A stretch of 52,137 bases of DNA from an uncultured Acidobacteriia bacterium (GTDB lineage Bacteria > Acidobacteriota > Terriglobia > Bryobacterales > Bryobacteraceae): the NCBI GenBank assembly GCA_903907865.1, contig CAIVPR010000176.1, positions 1 to 52,137 of the forward strand, in the 5' to 3' direction. The position numbers were made by a program, and so were the translations under genes. The notes below the pieces were generated by a model. It had not been told where the DNA came from and searched no databases. It worked only from the letters and a program-made list of their open reading frames with translations. Positions 1 to 9,188 of the stretch are shown here, piece by piece (the stretch's first letter is position 1; each line of letters opens with the position of its first letter).

Positions 1-195
1 GGGCTCGGACTGCTTTCCCCGTCCGTCGTCCATCATGGCCTTGCGGAGGAAACCGTCGAAAAGCGCGCCGACGTGCTGGCTGCCGCTTACCTCGCCCATC
101 CCGAACGCTTCGTCCGCCCTCCGCCCCAACCCCCCCCCCTTCCCCGGGGGGCCTGGATCAATAGACCAAAGACCCCGGACAACAATACTCAGTAA
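1..195 (+). pseudogene. IS3-family transposase, C-terminal fragment
   Basis: Frame 1 is open from the window edge to the TAA at 193-195. It encodes the usual tail of IS3-family OrfB transposases: a VHHG motif, then AHPERFVR, then a Pro-rich stretch ending in AWIN. This part follows the DDE integrase core and has no activity alone. The 5' part lies outside the window, so I cannot tell whether the element is complete there. About 20-45 bases further on (around 210-236) is a TGTCTCAAAGTGCTTGACA-like sequence that resembles the terminal region of such elements. A decayed nuclease gene follows directly, as expected at an old insertion site. Confidence 0.75.
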
Positions 196-271
196 ATTCG
201 GCTTCGGGGTGTCTCAAAGTGCTTGACATGTTCCGCAGCGCGCGGACTATGGTGCTGAGATTGTCGCGACA

Positions 272-814
272 GTGTCACGACAATTGACACTGAGCCACTT
301 TATCGCGTTGATTCCATTGGACAAACCGTTCCAGCGCGAGTTCTATTCCGAGATGTGCCGCATCGAAGGCTGGTTACATCCCGGACTTCCTCGGGCTCCA
401 GGACACCTAGTCGAGGCCCGCCAGCAGCGGATGCAGATTGATGACCGCGACTACTATCTCGACCTCCTCTTCTACCACCGAAAGCTCCACCCCTTGGTCG
501 CCATAGACCTAAAGCTCGGATAGTTCGACGCCGCCGACAAGGGCCAAATGGAACTCTACCTCGGCTGGCTCAAAAAGTATCGCAAGGAACCCGACGAGGC
601 CGACCCGCTCGGCATGATCTTGTGCGCCGGTAAGAGTGAGGAACATATCGCCTTGCTGGAACTGGAGAAAAGCGGCATCCACGTCGCCAGCTACTGGACA
701 GACCTGCCGCCGAAGGAGCAACTGGAACGGAAACTCCACGATGCTGTCCGCTTGGCGCGAGCCCGCCTCGACGCCGACGCCGCGCGCTCCCGATCATCCT
801 CACCTTCATCGTAA
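272..814 (+). pseudogene. Decayed PDDEXK nuclease (DUF1016/YhcG family)
   Basis: Three separated pieces of one family are visible. Residues 6-31 of the first open stretch (LSHFIALIP through CRIEGW) match the DUF1016 N-terminal domain. A short piece in the +1 frame near 370-405 (YIPDFLGLQDT) matches the middle of the family. From about 418 the C-terminal nuclease domain runs ARQQRMQ, DDRDYYLDLLFYH, AIDLKLG, LILCAGKSEEH and ends near 800. The pieces are joined by deletions that remove most of the roughly 350-residue protein. A TAG at 521-523 replaces the expected Glu in the G-E-F of this family, and the same frame stays open from there to 814. The gene is certainly non-functional. It sits between an IS3 tail and a convergent quinoprotein gene. 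Confidence 0.85.
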
Positions 815-848
815 TGGGTAGCATCGCCAACCCTCCAACTCGGGGCCG

Positions 849-2955
849 CTAGCGCTCCAGCGCGAAGGCTACATAGGCACCGTTGATCGGACCGGAAGCC
901 GCAGGATGTACCGGTGTCGACTGGGTGTGGGTAGTCGGCTGGGCGGCCGCGCAGAACACTACGAACTCGCGCCCGCCCACTTCGTAGACAGCCGGAATCC
1001 CTTCCAGCGCTGTCTGCACGACCGCTTCCCAGACGACCTTGCCGGTATCCACGTCCAACGCCCGCACCTTGCGGTCGCGCGTACCGGTGAATATCAGCCC
1101 GCCTGCCGTCACCACCGGCCCGACCTTCGGGAAATGCGCCCCCCGTGTCCGGGAAGCCCTTGGCGGCCAGTTCCGGGACTTCGCCCAGAGGAATCTTCCA
1201 CTTCACCGTGCCCGTATTCAGGTCGTAGGCTGTCATGGTGGTCCATGGCGGCGCGATGGCCGACAGGCCGCTGCTGGTGATCATGAACCCGAAGGCGCTT
1301 TTGTAGCGGGTCTCGGTGGTTGGGGCCGGTGCCCGAAGTGGGTTGAAAAGGTAGGAGACCAGCGGACGTAGGTCGGCGTCGGGAACCCCCGCAACCGGTG
1401 GCATGTTCCCCCGTCCATCCTTCACGACTGCCTCGATCTGGGTGCGGGTGAGGCGCTTGTCGACGTCCTTCAGGCTCGGTCCGGGGCCCGAATCGTGGCA
1501 CTTCGCGCAGTTCTGCTTGTAGATGTACTGGCCGAGTTCCTCGGGAGGTCCGGCCGACGCAGCTTCGCGCGTGCCGTCCGGCTCCAGTTTGAGCAACGCC
1601 GGGAAATCTTTGGCGACCACGTACAGCGCTCCAGTTTCGGGATTCGCCGCCGCGCTGCCCCAGTTCGACCCGCCGTTGTTGCCCGGCATCTGGATGGTTG
1701 GGCGCAGACCGGGCGGCGTGAACAGCCCCTCGTTGCGGGCACTCTGGATGGTGTCGCGCCACCGCGCGCGCTCGGCGGGGTCGTCTATGAACGGATTCAG
1801 GTCGTTCTCGTCGAACTTCTGGCGGGCGAAAGGCGGCGGCATGGTCGGGAACGGCTGCGTCGGCGAGACATGCTCGCCCGGCATGTCGGATTTCGGTACG
1901 GCACGTTCCTCAATGGGCCACAGAGGCTCCCCGGTCACGCGGTTGAAAACCCAGACGAAACCCTGCTTTCCCGCTTGGGCCACCACATCGACCATCTTGC
2001 CGTTGTGCCGGACCGTCAGGAGCTTCGGAGCCGTCGTGTTGTCATAATCCCAGATATCGTGGTGGACCATCTGGAAGTGCCAGATGCGCTTGCCGGTGCG
2101 GGCGTCGAGGGCGAGCAGGCAGTCGCCGAACAGGTTCGCGCCGGTACGGTTGGCCCCGTAGAAATTGTACTTGGGACTGCCGGTGGGCACGTAGACGATG
2201 CCGCGCGGCACGTCGACCGATAGTTCCCCCCAGGCGTTCGCCCCGCCGACGGTCTTCCATGCGTCCTTCGGCCAAGTATCGTACCCATATTCACCCGGTC
2301 GTGGAACGGTGTGGAAGGTCCAGGCCAACTTTCCGGTGCGGACCTTGTAGGCGCGGATGTCGCCGGGGGCGGAGTCGTATTCCTGGTTGGTGGCCGAGCC
2401 GAGGATGATCAGGTCCTCGAAAACCTTGCCAGGCGTGGTGGGCTGGACCAGCGACAGCGCCGCGGGATTGCGGTCGAGACCCTCCCTCAGGTCGGTCTTG
2501 CCGTTGGTGCCGAATGAGGAAATCGTATTGCCGGTCGCGGCGTCGAGCGCGGTCAGGAAATTGTTGAAGCAATAGAGGAGGCGGCGGTCCTTGCCGTCCT
2601 TCGATTTCCAGTAGTTGATGCCCCGGAAGGTGATCACCGAGGTGCCGGGTTCCGCCGGATGGGACCACACCTGTTTCCCGGTGGCGGGGTCTAGGGCGAC
2701 GATGGAACTACCCTTGGCCATCACGTACATGAGGCCGTCGGCGATGAGAGGGTTGAAGGAGTATTTCGCGCCGTCGCCGGTGGGGAAGGTCCACGCGACC
2801 TTCAATTTCCCCACGTTGGAGCGGTTTATCTGGGTGAGCGACGAGAATTGGGCCGAATCGGGCGCACCGCCGTAGTCGGACCATTTTGAGTGGTCCACCT
2901 GCGCCGACAGGGATAGCCCGGCGACGAAACAAAGCCATATCGGCACGGAACGCAT
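849..2955 (-). CDS. PQQ-dependent quinoprotein dehydrogenase with cytochrome c domain (frameshifted)
   Basis: A secreted beta-propeller quinoprotein of the PQQ alcohol/glucose dehydrogenase superfamily, which oxidises sugars or alcohols in the periplasm and passes electrons to a haem. It has an N-terminal signal peptide (about residues 1-18), repeated propeller-blade motifs such as ALDPATGKQVW, and a CAKCH haem-binding site near residue 485, so a cytochrome c domain is set within the propeller. The last part (FPKVGPVVTAGGLIFTGT to FALER, ending at the TAG at 849-851) lies in another frame. One extra C in the C6 run at 1139-1144 explains the shift exactly; without it the protein has about 701 residues. 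Read without correction, the frame runs on to 691 with a meaningless tail. The break may be a real mutation or a sequencing error. The substrate is unknown. Confidence 0.85.
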
Positions 2956-2981
2956 TTGGTACCGTTATACCGCACCGGAGG

Positions 2982-3179
2982 CTAGAGGCTCTCAGTCCGC
3001 GCTGACTTGTTGTGGGCTTCTTTCGCCAGTCGGTAGGCGTGGTCTGAGAGTTCCATCGCGCGGTCCGCATGATAGCCCGCGTCGGTGAGATCGCCTTTTT
3101 CGTTGTGCTCCGCCGCAGTGCGATGGGCATGTGCCGCGAGTCCGTGCTGTTCCGCCGCTTCCCTGTGTTCCTGATGCAT
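2982..3179 (-). CDS. Small His/Ala-rich soluble protein
   Basis: A 65-residue protein starting MHQEHREAAEQHG. It is rich in His, Ala and Glu, with a helix-like spacing (AAHAHRTAAEHN, AGYHADRAMELSDHAYRLA). It resembles the small His/Ala/Glu-rich helical proteins of unknown role found in many soil and environmental bacteria. A longer reading upstream to 3335 exists, but its extra N-terminus is Cys/Arg-rich and unlike the family, so the ATG at 3179 is preferred. No signal peptide or membrane segment is visible. The gene lies between the quinoprotein and an O-methyltransferase, all on the minus strand. Confidence 0.6.
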   Translation of the reverse strand: MHQEHREAAEQHGLAAHAHRTAAEHNEKGDLTDAGYHADRAMELSDHAYRLAKEAHNKSARTESL

Positions 3180-3340
3180 AGTTGGTATCCCGCTGCTTGG
3201 CGGTGCACGAAGGGGACCAAGGCACTGCAGCCCGAAGGCACAACGCTTGCAGTCATGATTGCGGGAGGCTGCCCGACGGCAGACGGTCAACCGACCATCG
3301 ACCGCCAGGCGGTGTCTGCCTGTGCCTTTCGACACGCCGG

Positions 3341-4003
3341 CTAGCGTTTCAGGGCGAGGGTGATGCCGTCGGAGAAGGGCAGAAGCAACTGGTCCACGCG
3401 TTCGTCCTGGTGGATGAAACGGTTCATGGCGTGGATGGCGACCACGCCCTCATCCGTCGCGCCGGAGTCCATCACGTTGCCCTTCATGAACATGTTGTCG
3501 AGCAGGATCAGGCCACCTTTGCGGACCAGGCGCAGGCACTGCTCGTAGTAGCCCGCGTAGGCGGGCTTGTCGGCGTCGACGAAGGCGAAGTCGAAGGTGC
3601 CCTCGGCCCCTTCGGCGATCAGCCGGTCGAGGGACTCGGACGCGGGCGCGATACGCAGGTCGATCCGGTGCGAGACACCCGCTTCGGCCCAGTAGCGGCG
3701 CGCGACTTGGGTGTACTCGTCGCTGATGTCGCAGGCCACGATGGTGCCGTCCGCGGGCATCGCCAAGGCGACCGCCAACGAGCTGTAGCCGGTAAAGACA
3801 CCGACTTCGAGCGCCCGGCGCGTGCCCGTCATGCGGACTAGAAGCTGCATCAACTGGCCTTCCTCCTCGGGAATCTGCATGTTGCCATTGGGGAGCTTGG
3901 CGGTTTCGGCGCGGAGCCGGGTCAGGATTTCGGGTTCGCGGAGGCTGTTGTCGAGGACGTAGTCGATGACGCCGGGGGTGAAAAGGTCGTTGAATCGCGA
4001 CAT
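3341..4003 (-). CDS. SAM-dependent O-methyltransferase (Methyltransf_3 type)
   Basis: A 220-residue class I methyltransferase of the caffeoyl-CoA/catechol O-methyltransferase type, a typical length for bacterial members. The SAM-binding motif I is EVGVFTGYSSLAVALAMP (about residues 67-84), followed by the acidic loop VACDIS. FDFAFVDADKPAY (about 140) carries the conserved metal-ligand Asp residues, and GGLILLDNMFMKG follows. These enzymes methylate hydroxyl groups of phenolic or other small substrates; the substrate here is not indicated. GGAAGAG precedes the ATG at a good ribosome-binding distance. It stands alone, divergent from the TIGR03435 gene 54 bases away. Confidence 0.9.
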   Translation of the reverse strand: MSRFNDLFTPGVIDYVLDNSLREPEILTRLRAETAKLPNGNMQIPEEEGQLMQLLVRMTGTRRALEVGVFTGYSSLAVALAMPADGTIVACDISDEYTQVARRYWAEAGVSHRIDLRIAPASESLDRLIAEGAEGTFDFAFVDADKPAYAGYYEQCLRLVRKGGLILLDNMFMKGNVMDSGATDEGVVAIHAMNRFIHQDERVDQLLLPFSDGITLALKR

Positions 4004-4057
4004 GGCTCTTCCATCATGGCATTTCCACGTGCTACTATTTCGTTAGTAGACGAGCCC

Positions 4058-4861
4058 ATGCCATCCACATTCCCCCGTCGGCTACTTGCGACGGCTCTCA
4101 TCGCGGCCTTGCCCTTCGTGGTTGCCGCCCAGACAATGCAGTTCGACGCGGCCGCGATCCACCCGTCGAAACCGGCCCAGATGAACTCCTCCATCCGCCC
4201 GAGCCCGACCGGCGGCCTGCTTGCGGAAAACGCTACGGTCGAGAGGTTGATTCTCTATGCCCACGGCGTGCGCGACTACCAGTTGACCGGCTTGCCGGGC
4301 TGGGCCAAGACCGAAGGGTTCGACATCACGGCCAGCTTGGATACGCCGGAGCAGCCACCCTCCAAGGGAATGACCCGGGCCGATTTGGAATTGATGTTTG
4401 CGAACCACCAGAAGCGTGTCGCAAGTCTGCTCAAGGACCGGTTCGGCCTCGTTGTGCGGGAAGAATCCAAGGACTTGCCCGTGTACCTGCTCAAGGTGTC
4501 GCCGAAGGGTATCAAGATGAAGGATGCATCGGGGACGCCGAAATCGCCGATGATGCGTGGTCCGCGTCCAAGGGAATTGCACGCCACATCGTTTCCGATG
4601 GACATGTTTGCTCAATCACTCCCCCGCTATGTCGACAGGCCCGTCCTGAATGAGACAGGTCTAACAGGAAGCTACGATTTCGACCTTACTTGGACGCCGG
4701 ACCGGGGTCCGGGCCAGGCTGAACCGGCCCCCGATACGGTCTCGGCTGCCGGTTCCATCTTCACCGCGATTCAGGAACAACTGGGCCTGAAGCTGGAAGC
4801 GAAGAAGGCTCCAGTCAAGATGCTGGTAGTGGAGAAGGTGGAACGACCGTCGGAGAACTAG
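4058..4861 (+). CDS. TIGR03435 family protein
   Basis: A secreted protein of the TIGR03435 family, which is strongly expanded in soil Acidobacteriota and has no known function. The chosen ATG gives MPSTFPRRLLATALIAALPFVVAAQ, a good signal peptide; an upstream ATG at 4016 would place 14 odd residues before it. Family hallmarks are FDAAAIHPSKP after the signal, LIxYAxGVRDYQLTGLPGWAK, the MLxxRFGLVVREESKDLPVYLLKV segment, and near the C-terminus ETGLTGSYDFDLTWTP followed by AIQEQLGLKLEAKKAPVKMLVVEKVERPSEN. The stop overlaps the stop of the convergent VOC gene within the four bases CTAG at 4858-4861. Confidence 0.93.
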   Translation: MPSTFPRRLLATALIAALPFVVAAQTMQFDAAAIHPSKPAQMNSSIRPSPTGGLLAENATVERLILYAHGVRDYQLTGLPGWAKTEGFDITASLDTPEQPPSKGMTRADLELMFANHQKRVASLLKDRFGLVVREESKDLPVYLLKVSPKGIKMKDASGTPKSPMMRGPRPRELHATSFPMDMFAQSLPRYVDRPVLNETGLTGSYDFDLTWTPDRGPGQAEPAPDTVSAAGSIFTAIQEQLGLKLEAKKAPVKMLVVEKVERPSEN

Positions 4862-5238
4862 GGGGCGACAGACGAAATCCGAAAGACGTTGCCTTCGGGA
4901 TCCATGAAGTCGCATTCGGTTGCTGGGCCCTGCCACGGTCGCTGGATCAGCGTGCCCCCCAAAGCCTCCAAACGACTCTTTTCCCCTTGGAGATTGTCGA
5001 CCGCGAAGATCAGTTTCACCGGGTCGTTTTCGCGAGCCTTGGGCGGGGAGGAGATTTCGATTTGGGCTGCATATTCCTCCGGTATGGCGTGGAGGGCGAA
5101 CCGCACGCCACCCAAGTCAAATAGGGCCCACGTGTCAGTCCATTCCGTGTTGACTGGGGGCGTGCGCAACATTTTCTGGTAGAACTTCCTCATTGCGGGA
5201 AAGTCCTTCACGTAGAGCATGACGCTGTCAAGCCGCAT
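4858..5238 (-). CDS. VOC family (glyoxalase/bleomycin-resistance fold) protein
   Basis: A 126-residue one-unit VOC protein with paired beta-alpha-beta-beta-beta modules. It begins MRLDSVMLYVKDFPAMRKFYQKML, the typical first module, and ends CDFMDPEGNVFRISS, where the DPEGN turn and following Glu/Phe position are typical. The family includes glyoxalases, dioxygenases and resistance proteins, and the exact reaction cannot be read from the sequence. A TATCCT box (5245-5250 on the complement) lies six bases before the ATG with no Shine-Dalgarno, suggesting a leaderless transcript. It is followed only by the convergent TIGR03435 gene. Confidence 0.88.
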   Translation of the reverse strand: MRLDSVMLYVKDFPAMRKFYQKMLRTPPVNTEWTDTWALFDLGGVRFALHAIPEEYAAQIEISSPPKARENDPVKLIFAVDNLQGEKSRLEALGGTLIQRPWQGPATECDFMDPEGNVFRISSVAP

Positions 5239-5242
5239 GGTT

Positions 5243-5752
5243 TCAGGATACAGCCGGTCTTTTGGGCATGGTCAGCGTCTTCCACTCCGCACCCTTGTGG
5301 TGTTTGGCCATCCACACAATTTGACCCACGTGATACGCGCAGTGGGCGACGCTGCGTCCGATCGCCTGCAGAACCGTGTGGTCTTCGCGCCTGATGGTGA
5401 CAATGCGACCGAGGTCGGCGTCAGTCAAAGTGGCCATGGTGTCAAAGGTTGCCTGCCAACCCGACTCCCACAGCACCAGCAAGTCCGCGCGCGAGTTGAA
5501 ACTTGGCTCGAACTCCGCGTCGCGGTTGCGCCAAGGCTTTTCGCCGTCGCTGGTCAGGAAATCAGTCCAGCGCGACTTCAAGTTGCCACCAATGTGGGCA
5601 ATCACGACAGCAATGGAGTTCGATTCGTCGTCGGCCTTGGCGAAGAGGGCCACGTCGTCGATCTGGGCAATCGCGGCTTCAGCCATCTTCTTGTATTTGT
5701 GGAACTGGAGCGTCGCGTCGACGACGGGGGATGCGGTGAGTTCGAGGGCCAT
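5243..5752 (-). CDS. DinB-like protein (DUF1572 family)
   Basis: A protein of about 169 residues starting MALELTASPVVDATLQFHKYKKMAEAAIAQID. It resembles the DUF1572 branch of the DinB/YfiT four-helix bundle. Visible features are IAVVIAHIGGNLKSRWTDFLTSDGEKPWRNRD and SVAHCAYHVGQIVWMAKHH, where HIGGN and HxxYHVGQ carry the His residues that usually bind a metal. Family members include thiol transferases and stress-induced proteins; the reaction is unknown. The ATG at 5752 lies two bases after the TGA of the upstream Dabb gene, so the two are probably co-translated. A longer start at 5815 would overlap that gene and adds nothing family-like. Confidence 0.85.
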   Translation of the reverse strand: MALELTASPVVDATLQFHKYKKMAEAAIAQIDDVALFAKADDESNSIAVVIAHIGGNLKSRWTDFLTSDGEKPWRNRDAEFEPSFNSRADLLVLWESGWQATFDTMATLTDADLGRIVTIRREDHTVLQAIGRSVAHCAYHVGQIVWMAKHHKGAEWKTLTMPKRPAVS

Positions 5753-5754
5753 TT

Positions 5755-6114
5755 TCAGTTCGTGATGTCCTGCGTGTGGCTTTCCTCGCGGATCGGCAGG
5801 TAGACCTTTTCCCATGCCTTGTGGGCATCGCTGGTGGTGTAGGCGTCGAAGGCGGCCTTGCTTTCGAACTCCATGGCGAAGGTAAGGTCGTAGTCGGCTG
5901 GCTGCACCTTGACCTTCTTAATCCAGATGTTGCGGATGCCCTTGATCTCGGTCGACATCTTGCGCACTCCATCGATGGCGGCTTGTTGTTGCTGGGCGGT
6001 TGAATCGGCGCGCCACTTGACAGTCACCACATGGAGGAACGTCGCAGGTTCGGCGGCGGGCAAAGTTGTGGCGAGGCAGAACGCCAAGGCCAAGATGAGT
6101 CGGAGTGTCTTCAC
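5755..6114 (-). CDS. Exported Dabb (stress-responsive alpha/beta barrel) protein
   Basis: A protein of about 119 residues with a signal peptide (VKTLRLILALAFCLATTLPAA) followed by a Dabb dimeric ferredoxin-like domain: FLHVVTVKWRADST, then IKGIRNIWIKKV, then the YDLTFAMEFESKAAFDAYTTSDAHKAW signature. The biochemical role of exported Dabb proteins is unknown. An ATG exists at 6123, but it overlaps a TAGAAT box (6122-6127 on the complement). The in-frame GTG at 6114 lies seven bases after that box, as in other leaderless genes here, and gives a cleaner signal peptide. The DinB-like gene follows after two bases. Confidence 0.85.
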   Translation of the reverse strand: MKTLRLILALAFCLATTLPAAEPATFLHVVTVKWRADSTAQQQQAAIDGVRKMSTEIKGIRNIWIKKVKVQPADYDLTFAMEFESKAAFDAYTTSDAHKAWEKVYLPIREESHTQDITN

Positions 6115-6189
6115 GACACCCATTCTAGCCCGGTGGCTGATGCGACCTGAAAGGTCTCATTAGCCAAGAATGGACGTCCTACCACGGAG

Positions 6190-7161
6190 CTACGGAATGA
6201 GTGCCTCAACTGCGACCGACTTGGCGCTTTCGTTGCCGGCGGTATCCAGAGCGCTGACCCGGTAGGAGTATTTCCGACCGTTCACCACAGCCGCATCGCT
6301 GTACGACGGTGCCGCGATGCCCTCGGCAATCATCTTGCCGTCCCGGTACACCCGGTAGGATGCGAAATCGCGTTCGCCGTTGCGGTCCCAGACCAGCTCG
6401 ACCGATTTGGTGCCTATGATCACCGACAAACCCGACGGCGCCACCGGCGGAAAGCGGTCAGTCGGCTTGAATTTGAGGAACTCCGAAACTTCGCTCTCCG
6501 CGTAGCGCTCCCCGGCCTTTTCGACCGATTGTACAAAGTACTCGTATTCCTTGCCGTAGACGACGTCGGGATCCGCGTAGGAGGCTCTAGGGCTGGAACC
6601 GGCGAACGTCCAATCCACCACCCCGACCTCGCGCCGGAAGACGCGGAACTCGGGTGCGGTCGCGTGCCAGTCCAGCAGCACCGAGTCCGGCCCGTCCTTG
6701 GCTGTGAGGCCAAGAGGCGTCGGCAGGGGTTGGACGATGGCGAGGGATTCCAAATTCGACCAGCCGAGGCTTACACCCTTGGGACCGAGGACGCGGACAC
6801 CCACTATCACCGATTTTCCGATGATTGGCTCGACAGGAAACTCGACGCTGGCCACGTTCTTGGCGACTTTGATTGAATCCGCGGGAACCCGGATGGCGCT
6901 ACCAGCCCAAACATCCTGGTTCCACCCACCCTGTGGCGGCGGGCCGACGCGGATATCCAACTCCGGCGCCTCCTTCAACACAATTCCCTCGGTGGTCGTC
7001 GAGGGCACCGTGAACCGCATATAGAGTTTCGTGCCCCGCTGGATCACTGCCAGATCGCTCACCGGCACAGGCCGACGCAGGGCTGGCGGATACGGCTCGC
7101 CGGGGTAGCCGCAGCCTCCCAGAACCATGGCGACGAGGGGCAGGAGCAACCGGATGCGCAT
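6190..7161 (-). CDS. Fibronectin type III domain lipoprotein
   Basis: A 323-residue predicted lipoprotein. The N-terminus MRIRLLLPLVAMVLGGCGYPGEPYPP has a lipobox (VLGGC) with Cys at residue 17. At least two fibronectin type III domains follow (about 135-230 and 232-323), recognisable from repeated PxGLxxxxGxxSVxLxWD and SYRVYRDGKMIAEG motifs. The last ends KYSYRVSALDTAGNESAKS. Such proteins sit at the cell envelope and bind partners or surfaces. It starts directly after the hslU stop (7162), so it is probably the third gene of the hslV-hslU transcript, though a functional link to the protease is not evident. Confidence 0.85.
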   Translation of the reverse strand: MRIRLLLPLVAMVLGGCGYPGEPYPPALRRPVPVSDLAVIQRGTKLYMRFTVPSTTTEGIVLKEAPELDIRVGPPPQGGWNQDVWAGSAIRVPADSIKVAKNVASVEFPVEPIIGKSVIVGVRVLGPKGVSLGWSNLESLAIVQPLPTPLGLTAKDGPDSVLLDWHATAPEFRVFRREVGVVDWTFAGSSPRASYADPDVVYGKEYEYFVQSVEKAGERYAESEVSEFLKFKPTDRFPPVAPSGLSVIIGTKSVELVWDRNGERDFASYRVYRDGKMIAEGIAAPSYSDAAVVNGRKYSYRVSALDTAGNESAKSVAVEALIP

Positions 7162-8520
7162 TTAGAGGATGTAGCGGCTCAGGTCCTGGTCTTTCACGAT
7201 GTCGGCCAACTGCTTGCGCACGTAGGCCGCGTCCACCTTGACGGTCTTCTTGACCATGTCGGGCCCCTCGAACGAGATTTCCTCGAGCAGCTTTTCCATG
7301 ATCGTGTGCAGGCGACGGGCCCCGATATTTTCGGCCGATTCGTTCACTTGCGCGGCGAAGCGGGCCACTTCGCGCAGGGCGTCGGGAGTCAGGGTCAGCT
7401 TCAGACCCTCGGTTTCCATGAGCGCGATGTATTGCTTGGCCAGCGCGTTCTTCGGCTCTTGGAGGATGCGGACGAAATCGTCCTCGGTGAGCGATTTCAG
7501 TTCCACGCGGATGGGGAAGCGCCCCTGCAGTTCTGGAATCAGGTCGCTGGGCTTGGAAACGTGGAAGGCCCCGGCGGCGATGAACAGAATGTGGTCGGTT
7601 TTGACGAAGCCGTAGCGGGTGTTGACAGTGGTGCCCTCGACGATGGGGAGGATGTCGCGCTGCACACCCTCGCGGCTAACGTCGGGCCCGTGGCCACCCT
7701 CGCGGCCGGCAATCTTGTCGATCTCGTCGAGGAAGATGATGCCGCCGGTTTCCACTCGGTCGAGCGCGATACGCGTTACCTGGTCCATGTCGACCAGCCG
7801 TTGCTCTTCTTCCGACACGAGGTAGTCCAGCGCGTCGGCCACCCGCATGCTGCGCTTCTTGGAACGCTGGCCGAACAGGGTGGGCAGCATTTCCTTGAAG
7901 TTGTTGCCCAGTTCCTCGATGTTGCCACCGGCGGCAAACTCGATCATGGGACCGCGATCCTTGACCTCGAGTTCCACCATGCGCTCGTCGAGCTTGCCAG
8001 CTTTCAGGCGCTCGCGCAGTTTCTCGCGGGACTTGGCGTTCTCTTCGGCGTTCTCGGGGGCGGGGGGGAGCAGCAGATCGAGGAGGCGTTCCTCGGCGGC
8101 GGCTTCGGCACGGTCGCCGACCTCGTCCAGCTTCTCTTCGCGCACCATGTCGATGGCGATGTCGACCAGATCCCGGATCATGGATTCGACGTCCCGGCCC
8201 ACATAGCCCACTTCAGTGAACTTGCTGGCTTCCACCTTCATGAACGGGGAATTTGCGAGTTTTGCCAAACGCCGCGCCAACTCCGTCTTGCCGACACCCG
8301 TGGGGCCGATCATGAGGATGTTTTTCGGCATCACGTCGTCCGCCATCTCGGGCGGCAACTTCTGGCGCCGGAGGCGGTTGCGCAGGGCGATGGCCACGGC
8401 GCGCTTGGCATCGGGCTGGCCGATCACGTACTTGTCGAGTTCGCGGACGATCTCGCGGGGGGTAAGTTCGTCGAGTACCGGGCGTTCGTCGAGCGATTGG
8501 GCGGGGAGGTAGATCACCAT
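7162..8520 (-). CDS. hslU: ATP-dependent protease ATPase subunit HslU
   Basis: A 452-residue AAA+ unfoldase that feeds substrates into the HslV peptidase in the cytoplasm. Visible motifs are [17 protein letters not shown] at the N-terminus, Walker [10 protein letters not shown] (about 72-80), the GYVG pore loop (about 103), the variable I-domain (roughly 120-240), Walker [11 protein letters not shown], and the sensor/arginine-finger region [12 protein letters not shown]. The C-terminus is YIL, like the family tail that inserts into HslV. The ATG lies one base after the hslV stop (TGA-C-ATG), so the two are translationally coupled. Confidence 0.98.
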   Translation of the reverse strand: MVIYLPAQSLDERPVLDELTPREIVRELDKYVIGQPDAKRAVAIALRNRLRRQKLPPEMADDVMPKNILMIGPTGVGKTELARRLAKLANSPFMKVEASKFTEVGYVGRDVESMIRDLVDIAIDMVREEKLDEVGDRAEAAAEERLLDLLLPPAPENAEENAKSREKLRERLKAGKLDERMVELEVKDRGPMIEFAAGGNIEELGNNFKEMLPTLFGQRSKKRSMRVADALDYLVSEEEQRLVDMDQVTRIALDRVETGGIIFLDEIDKIAGREGGHGPDVSREGVQRDILPIVEGTTVNTRYGFVKTDHILFIAAGAFHVSKPSDLIPELQGRFPIRVELKSLTEDDFVRILQEPKNALAKQYIALMETEGLKLTLTPDALREVARFAAQVNESAENIGARRLHTIMEKLLEEISFEGPDMVKKTVKVDAAYVRKQLADIVKDQDLSRYIL

Positions 8521-8521
8521 G

Positions 8522-9061
8522 TCAGGCCAACTCCTCGAACGTCACGTTTTCGTTGGTGTAGATGCAAGTCTTGCCCGCGATCCGCATGGCCTCCTCGGCG
8601 ATCTGCCGGGCGGAAAGCTTGGTGTGGTGCATGAGGGCGGTGCCGGCGGCGATGGCGTAGGATGCGCCGGAGCCGATGGCGGCAATGTTCTCGTCGGGCT
8701 CGATCACGTCTCCGTTGCCGCTGACGATGTAGGTGTTCTTGTTGTCGGCCACCAGCAGAAGGGCTTCGAGGTGCCGCAGGATCTTGTCGGTGCGCCACTC
8801 CTTGGCCAATTCGACCACGGCGCGGGGCAGGTTGCCGTTGAACTGCTCCAGCTTGGCCTCGAAACGCAGGGTCAGGGACAGGGCGTCCGCGGTGGAACCG
8901 GCAAATCCGGCCAGGATCTTGTCGTTGTACAAGCGCCGCAGCTTCCTCGCCGTCGATTTCAGGACTTCGGATCCAAGCGTAACCTGGCCGTCCCCGGCCA
9001 TCACCACCTTTCCATCCCGGCGTACGCAGAACACCGTGGTGGAACGAATTCGCTGCTTCAT
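8522..9061 (-). CDS. hslV: ATP-dependent protease proteolytic subunit HslV
   Basis: A 179-residue threonine peptidase of the proteasome-beta type that forms the core of HslUV. From the ATG at 9061 it reads [30 protein letters not shown]. By alignment with E. coli HslV the catalytic Thr is residue 8, so seven residues must be removed before activity. [28 protein letters not shown] and IYTNEN are family-typical. An upstream ATG at 9139 would add an unrelated Arg/Cys-rich stretch and is rejected. hslU follows after one base. The gene is divergent from the acidic protein at 9189. Confidence 0.97.
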   Translation of the reverse strand: MKQRIRSTTVFCVRRDGKVVMAGDGQVTLGSEVLKSTARKLRRLYNDKILAGFAGSTADALSLTLRFEAKLEQFNGNLPRAVVELAKEWRTDKILRHLEALLLVADNKNTYIVSGNGDVIEPDENIAAIGSGASYAIAAGTALMHHTKLSARQIAEEAMRIAGKTCIYTNENVTFEELA

Positions 9062-9188
9062 CTTGTCTAATTTCCAGTGTATCGCAAGCTGCGGACAAGC
9101 CCTCCGACAACGCAACGCCACGGACCGTGTACACTGCAATCGAAGGAACCAAAAACACCGAAAACCCGCTTTCAGAGGCTAGAGGAAT

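Noticed and set aside
691-848. C-terminal continuation of the first quinoprotein reading frame
   Set aside because: It is an artefact of the one-base frameshift at 1139-1144 and overlaps the nuclease remnant; the true end is at 849.
7306-8634. Long plus-strand open frame opposite hslU and hslV
   Set aside because: It mirrors two recognisable genes, its translation is His/Gln/Val-rich without domain features, and high GC keeps opposite frames open.
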